The notes: a model not told the origin generated them from the sequence alone. A stretch of 64,000 nucleotides of DNA from Zoogloeaceae bacterium (GCA_024235595.1 JACKMC010000002.1:62001-126000), one strand, 5' to 3'; counted from the stretch's first letter, positions 26,675 to 34,923 are shown. A program made the numbers and translations.

Positions 26675-27610
26675 TCAGCGCACCGTATAGCCCCGCGCAT
26701 CCAGGCAGGCGCCCATGGCGCGGTGGTAATCGGAGCGCAGCGCATCGAGCTGCGCGCTTGAAATGTCGGCCATCTGGCGCGTGGGATCGAAGCCGGTCTG
26801 GTCGCGGGCCCAGCTGTGGCACTCGTAGCGGTCGCGAGCCTGCTGCTGTTCGGACTGGCCTTTGCGCGGGTAGATGAAGATTTGCTCCTGTCCGGCCGAA
26901 TAATCGTCGACGGAATACGCGGCGTTGCCCTCGGGAGGCTCGACCACCACGTAGCCGTCGCCGCGGCGGGCGTAATAGACGTCGTTGGCGACGTAGTACG
27001 CATTGCTACCGATCTGCATGGTGATGTAGCCGAGCGGCAGAACCGGCACGAAGATACCGATCGGCGGAGCGATCACCACGAAGCTGGCGCCGAAGGGCCG
27101 ATACCAGACACCGTTGTCGAAGTAGTAGCGGGTGTTGCGGTAGTTGATCATCCGGTGGCCGTGCGGGAGGGCCTGGATCACCGCCCCGCGATGCGGGTAG
27201 TAGCGATGCTCGGCGGCGCGGTCCTGGCGGAATTCGATCCTGTTGTCGCGACGCTCGCTGCGCAGATCACGACGATCTTCGCGCCGGTCCTGGCGAACGT
27301 CGGTGCGGACTTCGCGGCGATCCTGCCGCGTCTCCTGCCGTGCCTCGCTGCGTGCATCGCGCCGCTCCTGCCGCGAATCGGTACGCCCCTCGCGCCGGTC
27401 CTGGCGCGATTCGGTACGCCCCTCGCGCCGCTCCTGGCGCGATTCGGTTCGCACTTCGCGCCGCTCCTGGCGGTCGTCGCTACGGAAGGACGGGCGCCTG
27501 TCGCCGTCGTCCGCGCGTGCCAGCGGCGCCGTGCCCGCAGCGATGGCGCCGAACAGCACTGCGCCGATCAGCGCAATGCGTGCGGGCTGGAAATCCATTG
27601 CCTTGCTCAT
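26675..27610 (-). CDS. Exported protein with charged repeats, DUF6515-like
   Basis: A 311-residue protein with a signal peptide (to about residue 33, LARADD). Residues 45-131 form a highly charged Arg/Glu/Asp region built from an imperfect 11-residue unit. A Tyr/Pro/Gly-rich domain follows (about 135-240, NGVWYRPFGASFVVIAPP), like that of DUF6515 proteins. The last ~60 residues (RDRYECHSWARDQTGFDP ... CLDARGYTVR) are shared with the neighbouring lipoprotein at 27629. It is the second gene of a Cpx-controlled operon, 18 bases after that lipoprotein gene. The function is unknown; an envelope-stress role is inferred from context. Confidence 0.7.
   Translation of the reverse strand: MSKAMDFQPARIALIGAVLFGAIAAGTAPLARADDGDRRPSFRSDDRQERREVRTESRQERREGRTESRQDRREGRTDSRQERRDARSEARQETRQDRREVRTDVRQDRREDRRDLRSERRDNRIEFRQDRAAEHRYYPHRGAVIQALPHGHRMINYRNTRYYFDNGVWYRPFGASFVVIAPPIGIFVPVLPLGYITMQIGSNAYYVANDVYYARRGDGYVVVEPPEGNAAYSVDDYSAGQEQIFIYPRKGQSEQQQARDRYECHSWARDQTGFDPTRQMADISSAQLDALRSDYHRAMGACLDARGYTVR
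27218..27478 (-). repeat. Coding tandem repeat (11-residue Arg/Glu units)
   Basis: Imperfect 33-base units encode variants of SRQERREGRTE, about eight in a row, inside the exported protein. On the plus strand they read as recurring CGCGATTCGGTACG-like blocks. Repeat number could vary by slippage. Confidence 0.8.
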
Positions 27611-27628
27611 GACATTTCTCCCCTTGTC

Positions 27629-28201
27629 CTATCTGACGGTATAGCCGCGCCCTTGCAGGCAGGCGATCATCGCGCGACGGTAGCCGCGGTCGTTGCGCTC
27701 TGCCTGGCGTTCGTTGCGACGGGCGTAAGCGTCCTCGACGGCATCGGCCCGTGCCTGGCGGGCGTTGTCCGCGGCGCTGCCGGCGACTGCACCGACCACT
27801 GCGCCGATCGCGGCGCCTTCGGCGGTGCGGCGCGGATTGGCCACCGCCGCACCGATCACGGCGCCGCTTACCGCACCCATGGTCGTGCTGTAGCCCGCCG
27901 GCGGATCGGGTTCGACCCGCGGCGCCGCGGTGCGGTAGCTGGAAGCGGGACTCGCGCTGGGGTCGTAGCCGCTCTCGCGCACCGCCCACAGGTGGCATTC
28001 GTAGCGGTCGCGATCGAGGCGCTGGCTGCTCTGGCCTTGTGCCGGGTACACCACGATCTCGGTCGGCGCCGGTTGGTAGTCGACGCTCGACGCGCGAGCC
28101 GGGTGCGGCCGCGGTGCTGCCACGCAGCCAGCCAGCGTCGCTGCGGCAAGCAGTGCCAGGCCGGTGCGGTAGTGCGGGGCTTCCTTCTGGCTGGATGTCA
28201 T
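27629..28201 (-). CDS. Glycine-zipper lipoprotein
   Basis: A 190-residue predicted lipoprotein with lipobox LAGC near residue 26. A glycine-zipper segment (about 105-145, AVSGAVIGAAVANP and AAIGAVVGAVAGSAA) should insert into or associate with membrane. The segments before and after the zipper (RDRYECHLWAVRESGYDP and the C-terminal CLQGRGYTVR) match the C-terminus of the next gene's product, as if the zipper had been inserted into that domain. AGGAGA precedes the ATG at 28201, which is preferred over a GTG at 28228. First gene of the two-gene operon downstream of CpxR-like half-sites. Confidence 0.75.
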   Translation of the reverse strand: MTSSQKEAPHYRTGLALLAAATLAGCVAAPRPHPARASSVDYQPAPTEIVVYPAQGQSSQRLDRDRYECHLWAVRESGYDPSASPASSYRTAAPRVEPDPPAGYSTTMGAVSGAVIGAAVANPRRTAEGAAIGAVVGAVAGSAADNARQARADAVEDAYARRNERQAERNDRGYRRAMIACLQGRGYTVR

Positions 28202-28246
28202 CGAATTCTCCTGATTCCTCACAGGCACAGTCTGCGCGGCCGGCGC

Positions 28247-28282
28247 GTAAAGCGGGTGGCCTCGATGGTTAAGCTATGTAAG
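28247..28282. promoter_or_regulatory. CpxR-like half-sites upstream of the lipoprotein operon
   Basis: GTAAA (28247), GTTAA (28268) and GTAAG (28278) stand at the same relative positions as in the three neighbouring regions, with a degenerate TGGCC in the second place (28257). The spacing 10-11-10 is retained although the sequence is weaker. Confidence 0.55.
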
Positions 28283-28301
28283 CAGAGTGTGCGCGAAGGT
28301 A

Positions 28302-29813
28302 TCAGCCGCGCTGGCCGCGGCGGTCCCCCTGGCGCTCATCGCCCTTGCCATCGGTCTTCATGGCGGCGCGCAGTTCGCGCAGCCGGGCCTGCACGCGGGC
28401 GAGCGTGAATTCGTCCGCATCGCGCATGTTGAGGGCCAGCTCGAACTGCTCGCGCGCGCCGCGCTGGTTGCCGGCCAGCGCGTAGTACTCACCTAGCTGG
28501 TAATGCGAGGCCATCGGCCGCCCGGCGCCGGCGTATGCCTCTGCGGCGATCCGGTGCAACTGGGCGTTGCCGCGAAGGGTGCTCAGGCGTCGCTCAGCAA
28601 ACCGTGCCGCCTCGGCCGGACGCCCGGCCTTGATCAGGGCCCGCGGGTAGTCGAGGACGAGCTGCAGATGGTCGGGGTAGCGTGATAGTGCCGCCTCGTA
28701 GTGAGTGATCGCCTCGTCATGGTGACGGGCCTGCAGATGGATCTGCCCGACCAGGGCGGCGATCATCGGGTGCTCGACGCGGTCGGCCTCGAGCGCGCGG
28801 GTGAGCTCGAGCGCGGCATCGAAATTGCCCGCGCGCAACTGTGCCGCCGCCAGTCCGTAGCGCAGCGCATTTTGCCGCGCGCGCGGCGGATCGGCATCGA
28901 GCGCCTGCTGCAGCGCTGCGAGCGTCTCGGCGGGTTCTCCCTGGTAGCTCCGCAGCAGTGCGCGCACCATGAGAAAGTCGATGCTGTCGCGCACTTGCCG
29001 GTAGGGGGCGGAGAGTGCCCGATCCTCGGCTTCGGCAATGCGCTGGGTGGTCAGCGGGTGGCTGCGCAGCCAGCTTGGCTGGTCACTCTCGGCGAGGCGG
29101 TTGCGCTGCTGCAAGGTGCGGAACAGCTCGGCCATGCCGCGCCCGTCGAAGCCGCTGTGGATCAGCAGCTTGAAGCCGAGGCGATCCGCCTCCTCCTCGT
29201 TCTCGCGAGTGAAGTTGATCTGACTCTGGAGCTGGCCGGCGGTGACACCCGCGATCGCTGCGCTGGCCATTTCGCCATTGCCGCTGCCGGCGGCCACCAC
29301 GGCGGCCAGCAGCCCCGCGAGTGCGGCGATCTGGCTGCCCGACTGGGCCTGGAGCTGGCGGGCGACGTGTTGCTGGGTGATGTGCGAAATCTCGTGGGCA
29401 AGCACCGAGGCCAGTTCGGACTCGTTGTTGGTGGCGAGGATCAGCCCGCTATTGACGCCCACATAGCCGCCGGGCAGTGCGAAGGCGTTGATTTCGGGCG
29501 AGTCGATCGCGAAAAAGGCGAAGGAGCCGGTGATCTCGGCGCTCGAGGAGACCAGGCGGTGACCGAGCTGGTCGAGGTAGGCATTGACTTCAGGGTCGTC
29601 GAGGAAGGCGCCGCTGGCTTCGAGCTGGCGCACGCTGCTGGCGCCAATGCTGCGCGCCTGGTAGTCGGGCAGGGCTTGCTCGGAGGGGTCGCCAAGGTCC
29701 GGAAGGTCGAGCGCCGCGAAGCTGTTGCTGGCAAGCATGGCGGCCAGCAACAAGGCTGGCAGACGGCGGAGCCGGGCCGTGTTGCGGGCTTGGCTTTTTG
29801 CGGTGGGGCGCAT
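28302..29813 (-). CDS. M48 family metalloprotease (BepA-like)
   Basis: Periplasmic zinc protease of 503 residues with chaperone-like TPR tail, resembling BepA (YfgC), which handles outer-membrane protein assembly. It has a signal peptide (to about residue 33), HEISH at 140-144 as the zinc site, and the downstream third ligand in ENEEEADRLG (about 204-213). Five or so TPR-like helices fill residues 290-480. A hydrophobic Gly/Ala stretch lies at about 160-190. The gene is divergent from cpxR and shares its CpxR-box region, in keeping with BepA-type genes being envelope-stress induced. The C-terminus is Arg/Asp/Gly-rich. Confidence 0.87.
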   Translation of the reverse strand: MRPTAKSQARNTARLRRLPALLLAAMLASNSFAALDLPDLGDPSEQALPDYQARSIGASSVRQLEASGAFLDDPEVNAYLDQLGHRLVSSSAEITGSFAFFAIDSPEINAFALPGGYVGVNSGLILATNNESELASVLAHEISHITQQHVARQLQAQSGSQIAALAGLLAAVVAAGSGNGEMASAAIAGVTAGQLQSQINFTRENEEEADRLGFKLLIHSGFDGRGMAELFRTLQQRNRLAESDQPSWLRSHPLTTQRIAEAEDRALSAPYRQVRDSIDFLMVRALLRSYQGEPAETLAALQQALDADPPRARQNALRYGLAAAQLRAGNFDAALELTRALEADRVEHPMIAALVGQIHLQARHHDEAITHYEAALSRYPDHLQLVLDYPRALIKAGRPAEAARFAERRLSTLRGNAQLHRIAAEAYAGAGRPMASHYQLGEYYALAGNQRGAREQFELALNMRDADEFTLARVQARLRELRAAMKTDGKGDERQGDRRGQRG

Positions 29814-29862
29814 CGTTGCGGTTCCAGGTTGGATTGATGCGAGGATTGTCGTGAGGGGGCGT

Positions 29863-29908
29863 GTAAAGCTCGGTCAGCAGGACGTAAAGCTGGGTAAAGA
29901 GCGGTAAA
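29863..29908. promoter_or_regulatory. CpxR box cluster between the protease gene and cpxR
   Basis: GTAAA (29863), GTCAG (29873), GTAAA (29884), GTAAA (29894) and GTAAA (29904) are spaced 10, 11, 10 and 10 bp. Three exact half-sites in series is the strongest array in the window. It lies 69 bases before cpxR and 50 bases before the divergent protease gene, so it can serve both. Confidence 0.78.
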
Positions 29909-29976
29909 AGCACGTCGCCCCGCTGGCGGCGCGCTTATCATCGTGCCATTGGCGTAACTGCCGGCGGGAAGGAATC

Positions 29977-30660
29977 ATGAGCAAGATCTTGTTGGTCGAT
30001 GACGATGTCGAACTGAGCACTATGCTCGGCGAATACCTCGAGCAGGAAGGCTTCGAGGTGGGAATCCGCCATGACGGCGAGAGCGGGGCGGCCGAGGCGC
30101 TGTCGGGCGGCTACGACATGGTCGTGCTCGATGTGATGATGCCGCGTCTGAACGGCGTCGAGGCGCTGCGCCGGATCCGCGCCGAGAGCGCGATGCCGGT
30201 GCTCATGCTGACCGCCAAGGGCGACGACGTGGATCGCATCATCGGACTGGAGCTGGGCGCCGACGACTATGTCCCCAAGCCTTGCACGCCGCGCGAACTG
30301 GTCGCCCGCATCCGCGCCATCCTGCGCCGCAGCGGCAACGAACGCGGCAGCGAGAGCGGTGTGATGGTGGTCGGGCCGCTGTCCCTGTGGCCTGAACGCC
30401 GCACTGCCGAATGGGCGGGCGCGCAGCTCGAGCTGACGAGTACCGAATTCAACCTGCTCGAGGTGCTGGCCCGCAACGCCGGACGGGTGGTCAGCAAGAG
30501 CGATCTGTCCGAGCAGGCGCTGGGGCGTCCGCTGACCCGCTTCGACCGCAGCATCGATGTCCACATGAGCAGCATCCGTCACAAGCTCGGCCCGCGCGCC
30601 GATGGGCAGTCGTGGATCATGACGGTGCGGGGCATGGGCTACCAGCTGGTCAAGGACTGA
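29977..30660 (+). CDS. cpxR: Response regulator, CpxR-like
   Basis: OmpR-family regulator of 227 residues. The receiver has the acidic pair DDD (8-10), phospho-acceptor Asp52 (VVLDVMMP) and Lys101; the winged-helix DNA-binding domain covers about 130-225 (SVDVHMSSIRHKLG-type wing). The name rests on the pairing with a CpxA-like kinase, the adjacent Spy/CpxP gene and the GTAAA-N5-GTAAA sites around it, including in front of itself. The kinase gene starts four bases after its stop. It should activate the neighbouring envelope genes and its own transcription. Confidence 0.85.
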   Translation: MSKILLVDDDVELSTMLGEYLEQEGFEVGIRHDGESGAAEALSGGYDMVVLDVMMPRLNGVEALRRIRAESAMPVLMLTAKGDDVDRIIGLELGADDYVPKPCTPRELVARIRAILRRSGNERGSESGVMVVGPLSLWPERRTAEWAGAQLELTSTEFNLLEVLARNAGRVVSKSDLSEQALGRPLTRFDRSIDVHMSSIRHKLGPRADGQSWIMTVRGMGYQLVKD

Positions 30661-30664
30661 GCCG

Positions 30665-32011
30665 GTGGGACGCCTGTTCTGGAAGTTCTTCTTCGCCTTC
30701 TGGCTCAGCCTGCTGGTGGCCGGCGCCGCGGTGGGTACCGCGGTGTGGCTGCACAATCAGGCCGATCGCGACGAGATCCGTCTGTTGCAGGGCGGGCCGC
30801 GCGCCGCCTGGGTGCTCGATACCGCAAGCACGATCCTCGAATCGGCCGGGCCGGAGGGCCTGCGCGGATTGCTCAACAGGTGGCAGCGCCGTCCGTGGCG
30901 CAGCCAGCTCATGGTGGTCGACCGCCAAGGCCGCGATCTGCTCGGTCGCAGCGTGCCGGCCGAAGCGCTGGCCAGCGCGCGCGCCGCGCGTGCCGCGCAC
31001 GGTGCCGAGGAGCAGGTGCGCGAGGTGGCGTTGCCCTCGGGCGAATCCTATTTGCTGTTCGTCACCAGTGATGGCGATGCCCACCCACCGCGCGACCGGC
31101 GTCCGGCCAATCCTTCTCCGATGTTGCCGATCCTCATCGGCCTGCTTGCCAGCCTGGGCTTCAGCGCGCTGCTGGCGTGGTACCTGTCCAAGCCCCTGCG
31201 CCACCTGCGCTGGGCCCTGCAGGCCGTCGCCGAGGGCAAGCTCGATACCCGGGTGGAGCCGCTCATGGGGGGCCGTCGCGACGAAATCGCCGACCTGGGT
31301 CGGGACTTCGACCGCATGGCCCAGCAGCTCCAGCAACTCATGGCTGCGCAGCGCCGCCTGCTGCACGATGTGTCGCATGAGCTGCGCTCGCCGCTGGCCC
31401 GGCTGCAGGCTGCGATCGGCCTGTTTCGCCAGAACCCGGCACGGCTCGACACCTGCCTCGAGCGTATCGAGCGCGAGTCGGTGCGCCTCGACGAACTCGT
31501 GGGGGAATTGCTCACCCTGTCGCGCCTCGAGGCCGGCGGGGGCGATGCGCCGCTCGAATCGCTGGACCTCATGGACCTGATCGCGGCGATCGCCGATGAC
31601 GCCCGCTTCGAGGCGGAAGCGAATGGCCGCGAGCTGAATTTCGAGGGGCAGGGCGAGGCGGTCGCGCTGGTGCGTGGCGAGTTGATGCACCGGGCTTTCG
31701 AGAACGTGATCCGCAACGCAGTCAAGTACACCGCCGCAGGGACCTGCGTGGAGGTGAGCGCGAAGATCGTGGCGGGAACGCTTGAGCTGCGCGTGGGGGA
31801 TCGTGGCCCCGGTCTGCCCGATGCCGACCTCGCGGCGATCTTCGAGCCCTTCTATCGTGGCAGCAACGGCAACGCTGCGACCGGCTTCGGACTCGGGCTG
31901 GCAATCGCCCAGCGCGCGGTGCAGACCCACGGCGGTACCATCCGCGCCGCCAACCGCGCGGCAGGCGGTCTCGAGATGGTGATCACGCTGCCGCTGGCCC
32001 AGGGACACTGA
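30665..32011 (+). CDS. cpxA: Sensor histidine kinase, CpxA-like
   Basis: Inner-membrane kinase of 448 residues. A first membrane helix is at about 8-30, a periplasmic sensor of ~125 residues follows, then a second helix (about 155-178), a HAMP domain (to about 225), HisKA with His238 (DVSHELRSPLARLQ) and an HATPase domain ending in FGLGLAIAQ. The GTG start at 30665 follows AAGGA in the end of cpxR. The last 29 bases overlap the tail of the oppositely directed kinase gene at 31983. It is expected to sense envelope protein stress, damped by the CpxP-like protein nearby. Confidence 0.85.
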   Translation: MGRLFWKFFFAFWLSLLVAGAAVGTAVWLHNQADRDEIRLLQGGPRAAWVLDTASTILESAGPEGLRGLLNRWQRRPWRSQLMVVDRQGRDLLGRSVPAEALASARAARAAHGAEEQVREVALPSGESYLLFVTSDGDAHPPRDRRPANPSPMLPILIGLLASLGFSALLAWYLSKPLRHLRWALQAVAEGKLDTRVEPLMGGRRDEIADLGRDFDRMAQQLQQLMAAQRRLLHDVSHELRSPLARLQAAIGLFRQNPARLDTCLERIERESVRLDELVGELLTLSRLEAGGGDAPLESLDLMDLIAAIADDARFEAEANGRELNFEGQGEAVALVRGELMHRAFENVIRNAVKYTAAGTCVEVSAKIVAGTLELRVGDRGPGLPDADLAAIFEPFYRGSNGNAATGFGLGLAIAQRAVQTHGGTIRAANRAAGGLEMVITLPLAQGH

Positions 32012-33338
32012 GGGGGAGTCGGACCTCGACGGCGAGGCCGGCGCGGTTGCTCGCCCGCGCCCGTCCGCCGTGGGCCTCGGCGATCCCCTTGACCAGCGCC
32101 AGCCCGATGCCGCTGCCCGATTCGCCGGAGCGGCTTGCATCGACCTGGTAGAAGCGCTCGAAGATCCGTTCGAGTGCCGCTTCGGGAACGCCGGGGCCGT
32201 GATCGTGGATGTCGACGCAGGCCTCGCCCTGTCGCGCGCCCACTTTCAACTCGATGTCGCCGCGGCCGTGGGCAAGCGCATTTTCGAGCAGGTTCTGCAG
32301 CAACTGGAAGAGCAGCGTGGGGTCGGCCGTGACCATCGTGGCGCTGCTGTCGACATGGACCGCGCGGCCTTGGCGTTCGGCCAGGGGGGCATAGAGTTCG
32401 ACCGCGTCGGCGGCGATTTCGGCAAGGTCGCATTCCATCCGCGCGCCCTGCCAGGCGCCCGCCTCGAGGCGGGCCAGGCGCAGCAGCGCGGCAAAGGTGT
32501 GGAGCTGCTCGCCAGTCTGAGTGGCGAGCGCTTCGAGGCGACGGTGCAGCGGATGGCTGGGCGGCGTATCGGCGAGGGCTTCCTCGAGTGCGTTGTGCAA
32601 CGCGGTGAGGGGGCGGCGCATGTCGTGAGCGAGGGCGCTGGAAAGATGCTGTGTCGCCTCGATCCGTCGCGCGATCTCGTCGAACGCTTCGTTGAATCGC
32701 ATTGCCAGCGCGTCGAGTTCGTCCCCGCCGACGCCCACTTGCAGCCGGTCGCTCAGCGCGCCTTCCTGGATGCGGCGTGCGGCCGCCGCCATCATCGAGA
32801 GGCGGCCATGCAGGTGGGCCATGAAGACCCAGGTGAGCAAGCCCGAGACCAGGATGATCAGTGCCGCCGACCACCACATGCGGTTGATCATGCTGCTGCG
32901 AAAGCCCGCCAGTGGCGAGCGTCGGCCGACCAGCAGGCGCTCGCCGCCGAACAGCACGAAGACTTCTCCCTCGATGTAGTGGCCGCCGCGATCCCGCAGC
33001 CTGAACCAGTTCTCGTCCCCTGCCGGGATGCCTTCGGGCCAGTCGGGCAGGTTTCCGGCAAGGCGTTTGCCGTCGCGGCCGAGCAGCAGGTAGATGCCGT
33101 CCTCGTCCTCGGATGAGCGGGTGCGGGCTTGGACCTCGAGCCTCAGGGCCTCGAGTCCGTGATCATGGAAGCGCGCGTCGAGGGCGAGGATCTCCTGCTC
33201 GATGGCGGCCCGCACCTCGCCGCGGATGTGATCCTCGGCTTCGCGCAGCAGCGGATAGAACACCGCCGCGACGATGCAGGCGACGGCCAGCGGCAGGGCG
33301 ATGGCAAAGCGGTAGAAGGGGCTGGCGGGGATCCGCAT
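31983..33338 (-). CDS. Sensor histidine kinase (EnvZ/QseC-like)
   Basis: Inner-membrane kinase of 451 residues with two membrane helices (about 10-30 and 155-175), a periplasmic sensor between them, HAMP (about 175-230), HisKA with His238 in AHDMRRPLTAL, and an HATPase domain with SGSGIGLALVKGIAEAHGG. The phosphorylation motif reads HDMRRP rather than the usual HELRTP; HD variants are known and functional. The gene directly follows its response regulator (no spacer) and runs tail-to-tail into cpxA with a 29-base overlap. The signal is unknown. Confidence 0.88.
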   Translation of the reverse strand: MRIPASPFYRFAIALPLAVACIVAAVFYPLLREAEDHIRGEVRAAIEQEILALDARFHDHGLEALRLEVQARTRSSEDEDGIYLLLGRDGKRLAGNLPDWPEGIPAGDENWFRLRDRGGHYIEGEVFVLFGGERLLVGRRSPLAGFRSSMINRMWWSAALIILVSGLLTWVFMAHLHGRLSMMAAAARRIQEGALSDRLQVGVGGDELDALAMRFNEAFDEIARRIEATQHLSSALAHDMRRPLTALHNALEEALADTPPSHPLHRRLEALATQTGEQLHTFAALLRLARLEAGAWQGARMECDLAEIAADAVELYAPLAERQGRAVHVDSSATMVTADPTLLFQLLQNLLENALAHGRGDIELKVGARQGEACVDIHDHGPGVPEAALERIFERFYQVDASRSGESGSGIGLALVKGIAEAHGGRARASNRAGLAVEVRLPLSVPGPAAA

Positions 33339-34028
33339 TCAGTCGCCGCGCAGCCCCAGCAGGTAGCCTGCGCCGCGCACCGTGTGGATCAGCGGCGGCA
33401 GGCCCGGCGCGTCGATGGCGGCACGCAGGTTGGAGACGTGAACATCGATCACGTTGGTACGTGGGTCGAAGTGATAATCCCACACCGCTTCGAGCAGCAT
33501 GCTGCGGGTCACCACCTGGTCGGCGTGGCGCATCAGGTATTCGAGCAGCGCGAATGCCTTGGGCTTGAGCTCGATGTCGCGGCCGGCGCGACGTACCGTG
33601 CGGCGCAACAGGTTCATTTCGAGATCGCCCAGCCGCAGCGTCGTGGCCTGGCTCGGGCGCGCCGCGCTGGCGCTGCGGCGCTGCAAGGCCTCCAGCCTGG
33701 CGAGCAGTTCGGAAATCGAGAAGGGCTTGGCCAGGTAGTCGTCGCCGCCCGCCCGCAAGCCCTCGATGCGCTCGTCGACCTCGCCCAGTGCGCTCAGCAC
33801 GATCACCGGCAGTTCCTTGCCCGAAGCGCGCAGGGTGCGTAGTACCGTGAGCCCGTCGACCCGTGGCAGCATGCGGTCGAGCACGATCGCGTCGAAGGAC
33901 TCGGTGGTGGCGAGGAACAGGCCGTCGCGGCCGTCCCGGGCGAGCTGGGTGAGATGCCCGGCCTCGCGCAGGCCCTTCTGCAGGAAGCGGCCCTGCGCGG
34001 CATCGTCCTCGACGATAAGGATCTTCAT
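33339..34028 (-). CDS. OmpR-family response regulator
   Basis: A 229-residue regulator with phospho-acceptor Asp51 (IVLDRMLPRVDG) and a C-terminal winged helix containing DPRTNVIDVHVSNLR. The sequence is close to the CopR/CusR/QseB branch. Translation is coupled to the upstream DUF6491-like gene (ATGA overlap) and to the kinase gene, whose start immediately follows the stop. The bases just before its ATG resemble no ribosome site, which supports coupling. Targets may include the upstream secreted proteins. Confidence 0.9.
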   Translation of the reverse strand: MKILIVEDDAAQGRFLQKGLREAGHLTQLARDGRDGLFLATTESFDAIVLDRMLPRVDGLTVLRTLRASGKELPVIVLSALGEVDERIEGLRAGGDDYLAKPFSISELLARLEALQRRSASAARPSQATTLRLGDLEMNLLRRTVRRAGRDIELKPKAFALLEYLMRHADQVVTRSMLLEAVWDYHFDPRTNVIDVHVSNLRAAIDAPGLPPLIHTVRGAGYLLGLRGD

Positions 34029-34477
34029 TTAAGGAGGGGCGGCCCCGTAAGCTTCAACGCAAGCAGTCGTCGTGCATTCTCGCGCTGCAGGCCGGCGCTT
34101 TGCAATTGTCGGGGGTCGGCCGGGCGCAGGTGCACGATGCGGCAGTGTCCCGACTGACTGAAAAGCTCATCTCGCCCGGGCTGCAGTTCATGGCCGTGCA
34201 CCGAGATGCGTTGCGGGGGTGTGGAAAGAAGGTTGCCGCAGCCCGCCGAGAGCTCAACCCGATAGGGCTCCTCGACACCGAGCCAGAGGATGCCGGCGGC
34301 AGGCGCCGTGGCGATCCAGTCGAAGGTCTGCGACACACGCACCCGGGCCGAGCGCCGCGGCATCGCGGCGTCGGGATTTCCGGATGCCGCCATCAGCGGC
34401 GGGGAAAGGGCCAGTGCGAGCGCGACGATGATGACAGGGCCGTGGCGCGTCGGGCATCCGCCGTTCGAGGGGATCAT
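34025..34477 (-). CDS. Secreted protein, DUF6491-like
   Basis: A 150-residue protein with a signal peptide (to about residue 31, PLMAAS). The rest has the look of DUF6491: FDWIATAPAAGILWLG, then YRVELSAGCGNLL and a late CRIVHLRPADPRQL, with two cysteines that may pair (about residues 80 and 111). The family has no known function. It is the first gene of a three-gene operon with the response regulator and kinase, so it may be an accessory sensor or target of that pair. That is inferred from order only. Confidence 0.65.
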   Translation of the reverse strand: MIPSNGGCPTRHGPVIIVALALALSPPLMAASGNPDAAMPRRSARVRVSQTFDWIATAPAAGILWLGVEEPYRVELSAGCGNLLSTPPQRISVHGHELQPGRDELFSQSGHCRIVHLRPADPRQLQSAGLQRENARRLLALKLTGPPLLK

Positions 34478-34510
34478 CGCGGGGGCTGTGAAGCGCGGGC
34501 GTAAGGAACC

Positions 34511-34535
34511 GGGGCGCCATTGGTTGCGGCGCCCC
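34511..34535 (-). terminator. Hairpin after the small basic exported protein
   Basis: GGGGCGCC (34511-34518) and GGCGCCCC (34528-34535) form a perfect 8-bp stem with a 9-base loop, 17 bases past the stop at 34553 on the minus strand. Only a short pyrimidine tract follows. Confidence 0.55.
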
Positions 34536-34552
34536 GTCAGCGTGTGCGGCGA

Positions 34553-34795
34553 TCAGCTTGCAGGTGTCGCGTCAGGCTTGGCGGCCGGTGCCGCTTTCTT
34601 GCTCGCGTGCTTGACCTTGTGGACCTTCTTCACGGTGTGCTTTTTCATCGGCTTGGCTGCGGCCTTGAGCGGTGCCGGTGCAGCGGCTTCGCTGGCGGCG
34701 GGGGCGGCATCGGCGGCCTGGGCAACACCCAGACCCAGGCTCATTGCGGCGATCAGTCCGGTGGCGGCCAGTTTCATGCGGCGGTTCATGCTCAT
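34553..34795 (-). CDS. Small Lys/Ala-rich exported protein
   Basis: An 80-residue product with a signal peptide (to about residue 26, GVAQAAD) and a mature part made almost only of Ala, Pro, Lys, His and Val, including KKHTVKKVHKVKHASKK. It has no recognisable domain. Such basic periplasmic peptides are often acid- or stress-induced, and polyanion or metal binding is possible; neither is shown. GAGGAG precedes the ATG at 34795. A pair of TTAA repeats 10 bp apart lies about 100 bases upstream, hinting at control by an OmpR-type regulator. Confidence 0.65.
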   Translation of the reverse strand: MSMNRRMKLAATGLIAAMSLGLGVAQAADAAPAASEAAAPAPLKAAAKPMKKHTVKKVHKVKHASKKAAPAAKPDATPAS

Positions 34796-34883
34796 CTTGA
34801 TACTCCTCGGTGGTTTGCGATCCGGCAACAAAGTCTGTTGCGGTGAGGAGAGTCTGCGCGCACGGGCATGAAGCGATGCTGGT

Positions 34884-34917
34884 GCGCCGGTTAAGAAAAA
34901 TTAATCTTCGCCGGCGC
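34884..34917. promoter_or_regulatory. TTAA direct repeat inside an inverted repeat
   Basis: TTAAG (34891) and TTAAT (34901) are 10 bp apart, as in OmpR-family sites. They are flanked by GCGCCGG and CCGGCGC, so the segment could also fold as a hairpin just behind the chemoreceptor stop. It may serve as promoter element for the small protein, as a terminator, or both. Confidence 0.4.
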
Positions 34918-34923
34918 GCCGAC

